DNA from: Burkholderiales bacterium | Lineage (GTDB): Bacteria > Pseudomonadota > Gammaproteobacteria > Burkholderiales > SG8-41 | NCBI GenBank assembly: GCA_005800795.1 | Contig: SYEN01000270.1 | Span: 1-6,697 of the forward strand | DNA length: 6,697 nucleotides | Reading direction: 5' to 3' | Shown here: one piece after another, positions 1 through 6,348 of the stretch | Numbering within the stretch: position 1 is the first letter of the stretch | Layout of the letters: each line of letters opens with the position of its first letter | Notes under the pieces: generated by a model | Seen by the model: only the letters and a program-made list of their open reading frames with translations | Told to the model about the DNA's origin: nothing | The model's database searches: none | Program-made: the position numbers and the translations under genes

Positions 1-705
1 CATGACGCGTTTGACCGGCTTATCCATGCGGCGCAGCTCGCGCAGCACGCCGCGCAGGTTTTCCGTGGCGGCGATCAGAAACACCTCGTCCCCGGCTTCA
101 ATCACGGTATTGCCTTCGGGCGTGATCGGTGCATCCTGGCGGAAAATCGCCGCCACCCGTGCGTCGACGTGCGGCATGTGCTCCCGCAAATACGAAATTT
201 TCTGGCCCACCAGCGGCCCGCCATGAAACGCACGCACCGCGGCAAGACTCACCTTGCCGTGCGCGAATTCCAGTACCTGCAGTGCTTCCGGAAACTCCAG
301 CAGCTTGACGATGTAATCGGTGAGCAGTTGCTCCGGACAGATCGGCACATCGACTGCGAAATTCTCACGCGAAAAAATTTCTGGGTGCGACAAATAGTCA
401 GCCGAGCGGATTCGAGCGATCTTGGTGGGCGTGTTAAAGAGTGTGGAAGCGAGCTTGCACGCCACCATATTGGTTTCGTCGCTTTGCGTCACCGCGAACA
501 GCAAATCCGAGTCGCCAAGGCCCGCCTGTTCCAGTATCGCGGGGTGCGCGGCGTTACCGCACACCGTGCGCACGTCGAGCTTGTCTTGCAACGCGCTCAG
601 GCATTCTGCGTTGGTATCGACGATGGTGATGTCGTTGGCTTCGGAAGCGAGATTTTCCGCGACGGACGACCCCACTTGCCCAGCGCCGAGTATGACGATT
701 TTCAA
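1..705 (-). CDS. trkA: Trk potassium uptake regulator TrkA, N-terminal half (partial)
   Basis: TrkA is the cytoplasmic NAD(H)-binding subunit that gates the TrkH/TrkG potassium channel. The window holds the first 235 codons, unbroken; members of the family are about 458 residues, so roughly half lies beyond the left edge. Residues 1-14 begin MKIVILGAGQVG, the Rossmann GxGxxG dinucleotide motif; an acidic strand end follows (IVDTN, about 31-35), then SDETNM (about 75-80) and ARIRS (about 97-101). This is the first TrkA_N (RCK) domain. The stretch HMPHVDARVAAIF (about 176-188) through GDEVFLIAA marks the first TrkA_C domain, and KPVKRVM leads into the second half. The start is TTG at 705-703: homology begins exactly there, GGAGAAG sits 8 nt upstream, and no in-frame ATG is nearby. 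It is divergent from rsmE. TrkH is not in view. Confidence 0.95.
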   Translation of the reverse strand, partial: MKIVILGAGQVGSSVAENLASEANDITIVDTNAECLSALQDKLDVRTVCGNAAHPAILEQAGLGDSDLLFAVTQSDETNMVACKLASTLFNTPTKIARIRSADYLSHPEIFSRENFAVDVPICPEQLLTDYIVKLLEFPEALQVLEFAHGKVSLAAVRAFHGGPLVGQKISYLREHMPHVDARVAAIFRQDAPITPEGNTVIEAGDEVFLIAATENLRGVLRELRRMDKPVKRVM

Positions 706-851
706 ATCAGCTTCTCCAGGAGATGCACGATTTTAGCCCGTGCGCCGCGCCCGCGCCATGTGCGCGTGGGCCGCCCCATCTGGCGGGGCGTGGTCTGGCC
801 CTATGGCATAATCATTCGGCAAGAGCAAAAGCACTAGCAATCCCCAATCCC
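706..851. other. Divergent intergenic region between trkA and rsmE
   Basis: These 146 bases separate two genes facing away from each other, so promoters for both should lie here. The side near trkA is very GC-rich and contains a 6-bp inverted repeat, CGCCCC at 772-777 and GGGGCG at 785-790, with a 7-nt loop. The side near rsmE has the only AT-rich patch; CATAAT at 807-812 could be a -10 element for rsmE, but no good -35 sits at the expected distance. The open frame continues upstream of rsmE to 723, but its 43 residues do not resemble the family N-terminus. Confidence 0.35.
711..717 (-). promoter_or_regulatory. Ribosome binding site deciding the TTG start of trkA
   Basis: On the minus strand GGAGAAG lies with its GGAG core 8 nt before the TTG at 705-703. 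The conserved MKIVILGAG begins at this TTG, so the site and the homology agree on a non-ATG start. Confidence 0.6.
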
Positions 852-1584
852 ATGCCCCGACTTTATTTTCCCGGCGACATCGCCGATCACGGCGAATGTC
901 ATATCACGGCGGGGCAGGCGCACCATGTGTTGCACGTGCTGCGTCTGGAAGCGGGTGCAGCGGTGACACTTTTCGACGGGCGCGGCGGCGAATACGCTGC
1001 GCGCATCAAGCGCATTGATAAATCCGGATTGACGCTGAACGTCGCCGGACGCGCCACTGTGAGCCGCGAGTCGCCCTTGAATGTGTTACTGGCACAAGGC
1101 GTCTCCAGCGGCGAACGCATGGATTACACGGTGCAAAAATGCGTCGAGCTCGGTATCACCGCGATTCAGCCCCTGATGACCCAGCGCAGCGTGGTGCGGC
1201 TGAACAGCGAACGCGCCGATAAACGTGTGGCGCACTGGCAAACCGTGGCCGCCGCCGCGTGCGAGCAATGCGGCCGCAACCATCTGCCCGGGATTCTTCC
1301 GGTGATGCCACTGATGAAATGGCTGGGTGCCGCCCGTGCCAATACCCGGGATGGCGCTGCCTATCTGCTGTCGCCGCACGGCGGTAAACGTCTGCGCGAA
1401 CTGCCGCGTCCCACCGGCATGGTGACATTGCTGGCGGGGCCTGAAGGCGGCTGGAATCCCGACGAAACGGCTGCCGTGCTGGGCGCGGGCTTCACGCCAT
1501 TGACGCTCGGCCCGCGTACTGCGCACCGAAACGGCCGCTGTCGCCGCGCTGGCCGCGATGCAGGCCGTGTGGGGCGATTTTTAG
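852..1584 (+). pseudogene. rsmE: 16S rRNA (uracil-1498-N3)-methyltransferase RsmE, frameshifted near the C-terminus
   Basis: RsmE methylates U1498 of 16S rRNA (m3U) using SAM; it is a SPOUT-class, trefoil-knot enzyme with an N-terminal PUA-like domain. The start is ATG at 852, giving MPRLYF; residues 21-31 (GQAHHVLHVLR) are the typical N-terminal RNA-binding signature. Further family motifs are KCVELGITAIQPL (about 96-108), EQCGRNHLP (138-146), GPEGGW (196-201) and GFTPLTLGPR (213-222). Directly after GPR the frame breaks: the expected continuation LRTETAA through WGDF and a TAG stop (1582-1584) is read one base further on, from 1519. One extra base, or two missing, explains it; with two bases restored the protein is 244 residues, against 243 in E. 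coli. Without repair the frame ends at 1604 with an unrelated tail of about 28 residues. This is a real pseudogene, a sequencing error, or less likely programmed frameshifting. No clear ribosome binding site precedes the start. Confidence 0.88.
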
Positions 1585-1590
1585 CGCGGC

Positions 1591-1623
1591 TTCTCGTCCC
1601 TTAGCGTCCCTTCTCGTCCCTTA
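1591..1623. repeat. Short tandem repeat, three 10-bp units
   Basis: TTCTCGTCCC at 1591-1600, TTAGCGTCCC at 1601-1610 and TTCTCGTCCC at 1611-1620 lie in a row, followed by TTA. Seen as a 20-bp period, the 13-mer TTCTCGTCCCTTA occurs exactly twice (1591-1603 and 1611-1623). It sits just after the restored rsmE stop and contains the stop (1602-1604) of the unrepaired frame. Function unknown; it looks like slippage-derived spacer. Confidence 0.7.
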
Positions 1624-1625
1624 TT

Positions 1626-1654
1626 GCCACAGCCGGTTTGCGCCCCGCTGTGGC
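1626..1654. repeat. Inverted repeat / stem-loop between rsmE and the M14 peptidase gene
   Basis: GCCACAGC at 1626-1633 pairs perfectly with GCTGTGGC at 1647-1654, an 8-bp stem with a 13-nt loop. No T-run follows on the plus strand, so a rho-independent terminator is not well supported. It could be an mRNA end-protecting hairpin for rsmE or a leader structure for the gene that starts at 1699. Confidence 0.45.
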
Positions 1655-1698
1655 GCCGGGTACCATGCGCCGCTTGCGGCCTTCCCCTGACAGCGCTC

Positions 1699-2688
1699 AT
1701 GTTTCGTAACTATCTGTTTTTATTGATTATTTTTTCATTGTCCGATACGGTCGCTGCGGCTACGCCAACGCGTCGCGCAGCACCCGCACCGGCAACCCAG
1801 CCGGCACCTGCAGGGGACGCCGCCGGCAACGACATGTACGCCTGGTGCAACGCCGTCACGCTGGCCATACCGCAGATCAAGTTGAAGCCGTGCATGACCG
1901 CCGATCTGAAACCAGTGGCGGTGAAATCTGTCAGAGGCCGTCACATCATGCTGCGTGAGTTCAAACCCGCGCAGCCGCCTGCCGCGCGCGTGCTGGTGAT
2001 CGGCGGCATCCATGGTGACGAATTGACGTCGGCATCCATCGTGTTTCGCTGGCTGGAAATTTTGCAGCAGCCGGACAACGCCGCCAGCGTTTACCACTGG
2101 CGCGTGATTCCGGTGATGAATCCGGACGGCCTTCTGGCGCGGCCGCCTACGCGAGTGAACGCGCGCGGCGTGGATCTGAATCGCAACTTTCCGACATACA
2201 ACTGGTTGAAAGAAGCGCCGCGTTATTGGGAAACCAAAACCCGCCGCGATCCGCGCCGTTATCCGGGCAGATCGCCCGCTTCCGAGCCGGAATCGCGCTG
2301 GCTGCACGACGAAATCGTGCGCTTTCGCCCCGATGTGATTGTGTCGATCCACGCGCCCTATGGCGTACTCGATTTCGACGGCCCGCCCACCGGCGTCGAA
2401 GCGCCCCTGCGTTTTGGGCGGCTGCATCTGAACCGCGTTGGCGTATATCCCGGTTCGTTGGGCAATTTCGGCGGCTTGAAAGAAGGCATCCCGGTGGTCA
2501 CGCTGGAATTGCCGCACGCGCTCAAAATGCCCACGGAAGCGGAACTCACGCACGTATGGAACGATATGCAGCGCTGGCTGCGGGTGAATTTGATCGAGCG
2601 GCGCATGGCACAACCGGCGGCGCCCGCCGTACCTGCCGCGCCTGTGGATACGGCTGCCCTGCCGGAGGACGCGGTATCAGCGCCGTAG
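1699..2688 (+). CDS. Secreted M14-family zinc carboxypeptidase / murein-peptide-amidase-like protein
   Basis: Predicted 329-residue metallopeptidase of the M14 fold, closest in character to the MpaA / succinylglutamate-desuccinylase-like branch, which cuts C-terminal or isopeptide bonds. Zinc ligands are visible: HGDE (H105, E108) and the later SIHAPY (H218). NPDG (141-144), ARGVDLNRNFP with N161/R162 for the substrate carboxylate, and TLELP with E270 as the probable general base complete the site, so it should be active. Residues 1-21 form a signal peptide (MFRNY, a hydrophobic run, then AAA), followed by a Pro/Ala-rich linker (about 22-42); the tail from about 303 is also Ala/Pro-rich. I chose ATG 1699 because the signal peptide starts there; the frame stays open back to a TTG at 1624, but those 25 residues look unlike a protein start. 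Export suggests action on periplasmic murein peptides or other peptides (inference). The next gene is convergent, 14 bp away. Confidence 0.85.
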   Translation: MFRNYLFLLIIFSLSDTVAAATPTRRAAPAPATQPAPAGDAAGNDMYAWCNAVTLAIPQIKLKPCMTADLKPVAVKSVRGRHIMLREFKPAQPPAARVLVIGGIHGDELTSASIVFRWLEILQQPDNAASVYHWRVIPVMNPDGLLARPPTRVNARGVDLNRNFPTYNWLKEAPRYWETKTRRDPRRYPGRSPASEPESRWLHDEIVRFRPDVIVSIHAPYGVLDFDGPPTGVEAPLRFGRLHLNRVGVYPGSLGNFGGLKEGIPVVTLELPHALKMPTEAELTHVWNDMQRWLRVNLIERRMAQPAAPAVPAAPVDTAALPEDAVSAP

Positions 2689-2702
2689 TTCGCGCGTCCA
2701 GT

Positions 2703-3458
2703 TCAGCGCGTCACGTTATCCAGCCACCGCTTGACGTGGCGCGTGAGCTCACTTTCCGCGCCGGTGAAATAATGATCCGCACCCGCAACGGAAATCTGCC
2801 CGGAGCCGCGCACGCGCCTGATCGCCTCGGCGCGTTTGGCGGCGTTCGCCAGCACGGCAGGGAAATCTTTTTCGCCATAAATATCCAGCACCGGTGATCT
2901 GAAAGTTTCGGCTTGAACGTACACACCCGTGCTGATGCCCACCGACGCCCACGCGTCGATGTCGCTGGCACCGCCCTTATCGTGACCACTCGCCATGAAG
3001 TGATTCACCATGCGCGCGCCCATGCTGTGCGAAACAACGGCGATTTTGCGGTGACCTTTGTCGCGCAGAAACTTCACCGCCACGCGCAGGCGTTCGGCGG
3101 CATCGGGAAACAGCGCCGGGTACGATTCGCCCTTGGCGTCGGCCGCCAGCACCGGCATTTGCACCGACAGCGTGGCATAGCCCTGCTCGGACAACTGACT
3201 GCGCAAGGCGTTGATGAGATTCCAGTCGGGATGCACACCCATGCCGTGCACCACAATCACGCCCGCACGCGCCTTGGGGTTGGCGGCGTAAATGGCGAGA
3301 AATTTGTGGCCGTTATCCTGCGCCAGAGTCACCGCGTCGCCCACCAGAATTGCAGGGGTGATTTCATCGGCCCAGCGCTTTTCCCGGGCGTAATCGGGCG
3401 ACTGAGCAAGCGCTGAAGTGCAAAACAAAAATATCAATAAAAACAGATGCTTACGCAT
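2703..3458 (-). CDS. Exported alpha/beta hydrolase, DUF3530-like
   Basis: A 251-residue alpha/beta-hydrolase-fold protein with an N-terminal signal peptide (MRKHLFLLIFLF, then SALAQ; cleavage near residue 19). VVHGMGVHPDW (about 70-80) is the oxyanion-hole loop. VSHSMGAR carries the nucleophile Ser145 in an elbow where the usual first Gly of GxSxG is Ser. DIYGEKD provides the probable acid Asp198, and GADHYF the probable catalytic His229. The triad is therefore intact. The overall pattern, including a GDAV segment before GHKFLAIY and SVQMPVLAADAK, matches what I know of DUF3530 proteins; their substrates are unknown, so esterase or amidase is only a fold-level guess. A GTG three codons upstream (3467-3465) is an alternative start; the ATG is preferred because the signal peptide begins there. 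It starts 36 nt after the crotonase stop on the same strand, probably the last gene of the operon. Confidence 0.85.
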   Translation of the reverse strand: MRKHLFLLIFLFCTSALAQSPDYAREKRWADEITPAILVGDAVTLAQDNGHKFLAIYAANPKARAGVIVVHGMGVHPDWNLINALRSQLSEQGYATLSVQMPVLAADAKGESYPALFPDAAERLRVAVKFLRDKGHRKIAVVSHSMGARMVNHFMASGHDKGGASDIDAWASVGISTGVYVQAETFRSPVLDIYGEKDFPAVLANAAKRAEAIRRVRGSGQISVAGADHYFTGAESELTRHVKRWLDNVTR

Positions 3459-3494
3459 GGTTCTCACGAGGACTCTCTGCGGGTTCCCGGCGCA

Positions 3495-4271
3495 TTACTG
3501 CGCGCTGAACTTCGGCACGCGCTTGCCGGTAAACGCCGCCACGCCTTCGCGGTAATCGGCGGTATCAAAGCATGCAAAACCCTGGTCCCACTCGGCGGGC
3601 GCTACGTCAGCGCGCACGCTCAGCCGCTCGGTAAATTGCTTGTGCCAACGTGCGACCAGCGGTGCGCCCGCGGCGATGCGGCGCGCCATCGCGTAGGCTT
3701 CGGTCTCCACCTGATCGTCCGCCACCACGCGATTGACCAAGCGTTTTTGCAACGCTTCGGCTGCGCCGAACACGCGGCCTTCGAGCAGAATTTCCAGCGC
3801 CACTGCGCGGCCCACCAATGCGAGCAAACCAGCCAGCTCGCCGTAACCCATGGTGAGTCCGAGTTTGTTGATCGGCACGCCGAACTTGCTCGATTCACCG
3901 CAAATGCGCATGTCACAGCACGCGGCGATTTCCAGCCCGCCGCCCACGCACGCGCCTTTGATCAGTGCGACCGTGGGATGTTTGCATTGCGCCACTGACT
4001 GCATGGTTTGATGAATCAACCCGCCATAAACCTTTGCCTGTTTGGCATCAGCACGCTCGGTCGCAAATTCGGCGATGTCCGCACCGGCGGCAAACGCCTT
4101 GTCACCCGCGCCGCGCAACACCACGCAGCGTAAAGCGTCGTCCGCCGACAGTTCGCGCAACACCTCGCCCAGCCGCGCCCACGTCGGCTTGTTGAGTGCG
4201 TTCAGCCGCTGGGGATTATTCAGTGCGACAGTGGCAATGTTTTCATCACGCGTGACAACCACCTGGTCCAT
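3495..4271 (-). CDS. Enoyl-CoA hydratase/isomerase (crotonase) family protein lacking one classical glutamate
   Basis: A 258-residue crotonase-fold protein that should act on an acyl-CoA thioester in the cytoplasm. Family signatures: NNPQRLNAL (18-26), AFAAGADIAEF (59-69), which supplies the first oxyanion-hole NH and CoA contacts, and KGACVGGGLEIA (105-116), which supplies the second. Glu114 matches catalytic Glu144 of rat enoyl-CoA hydratase. Twenty residues on, where Glu164 should stand in an FGxPE segment, this protein has FGVPIN with Ile134. Classical syn-hydration needs both glutamates, so plain hydratase activity is doubtful; isomerase, hydrolase, decarboxylase or lyase chemistry is possible. 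The C-terminus from about 160 (LEGRVFGAAEA and on) has normal length. Its ATG overlaps the TGA of the upstream Bug protein by one base (TGATG), which implies translational coupling. A short-chain or branched carboxylate pathway is an inference from context. Confidence 0.9.
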   Translation of the reverse strand: MDQVVVTRDENIATVALNNPQRLNALNKPTWARLGEVLRELSADDALRCVVLRGAGDKAFAAGADIAEFATERADAKQAKVYGGLIHQTMQSVAQCKHPTVALIKGACVGGGLEIAACCDMRICGESSKFGVPINKLGLTMGYGELAGLLALVGRAVALEILLEGRVFGAAEALQKRLVNRVVADDQVETEAYAMARRIAAGAPLVARWHKQFTERLSVRADVAPAEWDQGFACFDTADYREGVAAFTGKRVPKFSAQ

Positions 4272-5245
4272 CAGTCGATGCTCACGTTGGCCGCCTTCAC
4301 CAGCCTAGCGTACTTGGCGATTTCCGCGTCGAGAAATTTGGCGAATTGCTCCGGGGACATCGGATTCAACTGCGTGCCGACTTCCTCGAGTTTTGCCTTG
4401 GCGTCGGGCAAGCCCATGATCTTGTTGATTTCCGCGTTGAGTTTGGTGACGATCTCGCGCGCCGTTTTTGCGGGCGCCATCACGCCGTACCAGTTGGTCA
4501 TCTCAAATCCCTTCATGCCGGCTTCGATCATGGTCGGCGTTTGCGGCAACTGCGGTGAACGCTGCGGCGTGGTGAGCGCCAGCGCTTTTAGTTTGCCGCC
4601 GCGAATATGCGGTAACACGGGTGGCATGGTGTCGAAATTCATGCTGACGTGGCCGGCGATCAAATCCACCACCGCAGGGCCGCTGCCTTTGTATGGCACG
4701 TGCACGATCTTCGCGCCGCTGATAAGTTGAAACAGTTCGCCTGCCAGATGCTGCGTACTGCCCACACCCGATGATGCGTAGTTCAGCGCGGCGGGTTTGG
4801 TTTTGGCGAGGCCGACCAGTTCCGCCACGTTCTTCGCCGGAATCGACGGGTGCACCACCAGCACGTTCGGCACATACCCCACGTAAGCCACCATTGCAAA
4901 ATCACGCGCCGGGTCGTAGGGCAGCTTCTTGTAAAGATTGGGAGAGATGCCGTGCGAATTGACATGACCCATGATCAGCGTGTGCCCATCGGGCGGTGCC
5001 TTGGCGACGATATCCGCGCCGATGGTCCCGGCCGCACCGCCACGGTTATCCACCACAAAGGTCTGGCCCCAGTGTTCGGTGAGTTTGGCACTGATTATGC
5101 GCGCCACGACATCGGTGCCGCCGCCGGGAGGAAAGCCCACCACCACGCGCACGGACTTTGTGGGGTAGTGCTGGGCCAAAGCGGCAGCCGGCAGCACAAC
5201 GGTCAGCACAAGGGCAGCATATAGTTTGTAAGTATTTGTTTTCAT
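4271..5245 (-). CDS. Tripartite tricarboxylate transporter (Bug/TctC) solute-binding protein, second copy
   Basis: A 324-residue periplasmic binding protein of the Bug (TctC) family, which trap small carboxylates for TctAB permeases or act as sensors. A signal peptide spans residues 1-24 (hydrophobic core, ALA then Q). The mature protein opens YPTKSVRVVVGFPPGGGTD (27-45), the family's first conserved loop, followed by VVDNRGGAAGTIGA (64-77), KLPYDPARDF (107-116), YASSGVGSTQHLAGE (156-170), HVPYKGSGPA (182-191) and NWYGVMAP (251-258). Length and motifs are complete. It lies 26 nt after the other Bug gene and overlaps the crotonase start. The two are clearly homologous along their whole length but differ at many positions, so any duplication is old or the second was acquired separately. 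No strong ribosome binding site is seen before ATG 5245. Ligand unknown. Confidence 0.93.
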   Translation of the reverse strand: MKTNTYKLYAALVLTVVLPAAALAQHYPTKSVRVVVGFPPGGGTDVVARIISAKLTEHWGQTFVVDNRGGAAGTIGADIVAKAPPDGHTLIMGHVNSHGISPNLYKKLPYDPARDFAMVAYVGYVPNVLVVHPSIPAKNVAELVGLAKTKPAALNYASSGVGSTQHLAGELFQLISGAKIVHVPYKGSGPAVVDLIAGHVSMNFDTMPPVLPHIRGGKLKALALTTPQRSPQLPQTPTMIEAGMKGFEMTNWYGVMAPAKTAREIVTKLNAEINKIMGLPDAKAKLEEVGTQLNPMSPEQFAKFLDAEIAKYARLVKAANVSID

Positions 5246-5271
5246 TGATTATTTTCTAAATTCCGCTGAGG

Positions 5272-6303
5272 TTATTCCGACTTGATGCCGGCGTCGCGAA
5301 TGATCTTACCCCAGCGCGCCACGTCGCTTTTCAAAACCTCGGCGAATTTTTCCGGTGCCATCAAATCCACTTCCATGCCTTGCTGCGACAGTTTGTCGCG
5401 CAAATCCTTTTGCGACAGCGTTTTATTGGTGACCGCTGCCAAATATTGCACCATGTCTTTCGGCAACGCCTTGGGGCCGAGCACACCGTACCACGTGGTG
5501 TAGTCGTAACCTGCAACGCCCGCTTCCGCAATTGTCGGCAACTCGGGAAACGCGGGCGATTTTTTGGCGCCGGATACGCCCAGCGCGCGCAGGCGGTTGC
5601 CGCGTATGTGGCCTGCGGCCGCCGGCATGGTGGCGATCATCATTTGTATTTGCCCGCCGATGGTATCGGTCAGGGCAGGCCCCGCGCCTTTATACGGCAC
5701 ATGCTGCAACTGCACCTGCGCGAGTCGCATGAACAATTCCACCGCCAGATGCGCCGAACTGCCCACGCCGCCGGTGCCGTAGTTGATGCCATTCGGCTTG
5801 GCTTTGGCCAGTGCGACGAGTTCTTTTACCGATTTCGCTGCGACACCGGGATTGACCACCATCACGTTGGGCGTGACACCCACCATGGCGATGGGGGCAA
5901 AATCATTCAAGGTGTCGTAAGGCAGCCTGGCATACAGCGTGGCATTGAAGGTCATGCCCTGATGATTCATCATCAGCGTATAGCCGTCACCGGCAGCTTT
6001 CGCCACGATGTCGGTAGCGATGGTCCCGCCGCCGCCGCCGCGATTGTCGATGACCAACGGCTGACCCAGCGATACCGACATTTGCTGCCCCACCATGCGC
6101 GCAATCAAGTCGGTGGTGCCACCAGGCGCAAACGGCACCATGAAGCGTATCGGCTTGTCAGGATAAGCGCCGGGTCTGGCAGCTTCCATCGGCGGCGGTG
6201 CTTCCTTGCCCTTGGCGGGTGGTTTGGCCTTGGCTTGGGCGTGTGCGCTTGCGGCTAACAGCACGGCCAAAACGAGGCTGGAACGTGAAACAGTCTTGAG
6301 CAT
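5272..6303 (-). CDS. Tripartite tricarboxylate transporter (Bug/TctC) solute-binding protein, first copy
   Basis: A 343-residue Bug/TctC-family periplasmic binding protein. A signal peptide covers about residues 1-22 (MLKTVSRSS, hydrophobic core, AHA). Unlike its neighbour it has a Lys/Pro/Ala-rich linker (about 24-45) before the domain opens with YPDKPIRFMVPFAPGGTTD (47-65). Then come VIDNRGGGGGTIATDIV (84-100), RLPYDTLNDF (126-135), GTGGVGSSAHLAVE (176-189), HVPYKGAGPA (201-210) and TWYGVLGP (270-277). The start is ATG 6303-6301: GAGG and AGG lie 10 and 6 nt upstream and the signal peptide begins there. The frame extends ten codons further to an ATG at 6333, which would swallow the ribosome binding site. 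It is probably the first gene of the minus-strand operon; the promoter must lie between here and the palindromic repeat at 6349-6427, or upstream of it. Ligand unknown; no permease subunits are in view. Confidence 0.93.
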   Translation of the reverse strand: MLKTVSRSSLVLAVLLAASAHAQAKAKPPAKGKEAPPPMEAARPGAYPDKPIRFMVPFAPGGTTDLIARMVGQQMSVSLGQPLVIDNRGGGGGTIATDIVAKAAGDGYTLMMNHQGMTFNATLYARLPYDTLNDFAPIAMVGVTPNVMVVNPGVAAKSVKELVALAKAKPNGINYGTGGVGSSAHLAVELFMRLAQVQLQHVPYKGAGPALTDTIGGQIQMMIATMPAAAGHIRGNRLRALGVSGAKKSPAFPELPTIAEAGVAGYDYTTWYGVLGPKALPKDMVQYLAAVTNKTLSQKDLRDKLSQQGMEVDLMAPEKFAEVLKSDVARWGKIIRDAGIKSE

Positions 6304-6309
6304 AGTCAG

Positions 6310-6317
6310 CCTACCTC
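6310..6317 (-). promoter_or_regulatory. Ribosome binding site deciding the start of the first Bug gene
   Basis: The minus strand reads GAGGTAGG, ending 6 nt before ATG 6303. It is the clearest Shine-Dalgarno sequence in the operon and argues against the in-frame ATG at 6333, which lies upstream of it. Confidence 0.6.
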
Positions 6318-6348
6318 GATGTCGAAATACCATTGATAAACCAATACT

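Noticed and set aside
169..837. Plus-strand open frame of 222 codons opposite trkA
   Set aside because: The minus strand encodes an unbroken, recognisable TrkA here; the plus frame shows only GC-driven openness.
723..851. Upstream in-frame extension of rsmE
   Set aside because: The 43 extra residues do not resemble the RsmE N-terminus; the family begins with MPRLYF at 852.
1735..2613. Long minus-strand open frame of 292 codons opposite the M14 peptidase
   Set aside because: It is the antisense shadow of a gene with a full catalytic motif set; its translation is His/Arg/Gln-rich with no recognisable motif, as expected in GC-rich DNA.
2689..2702. Bidirectional terminator between the convergent peptidase and hydrolase genes
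   Set aside because: The gap is only 14 bp and shows no stem followed by a T-run in either direction.
2226..2897. Plus-strand frame spanning the end of the peptidase gene and the hydrolase
   Set aside because: It crosses two real genes on opposite strands in a third frame and is Arg/Ala-rich without motifs.
5380..6258. Plus-strand open frame of 292 codons opposite the first Bug gene
   Set aside because: Shadow of a clear family member; His/Arg-rich composition and no motif.
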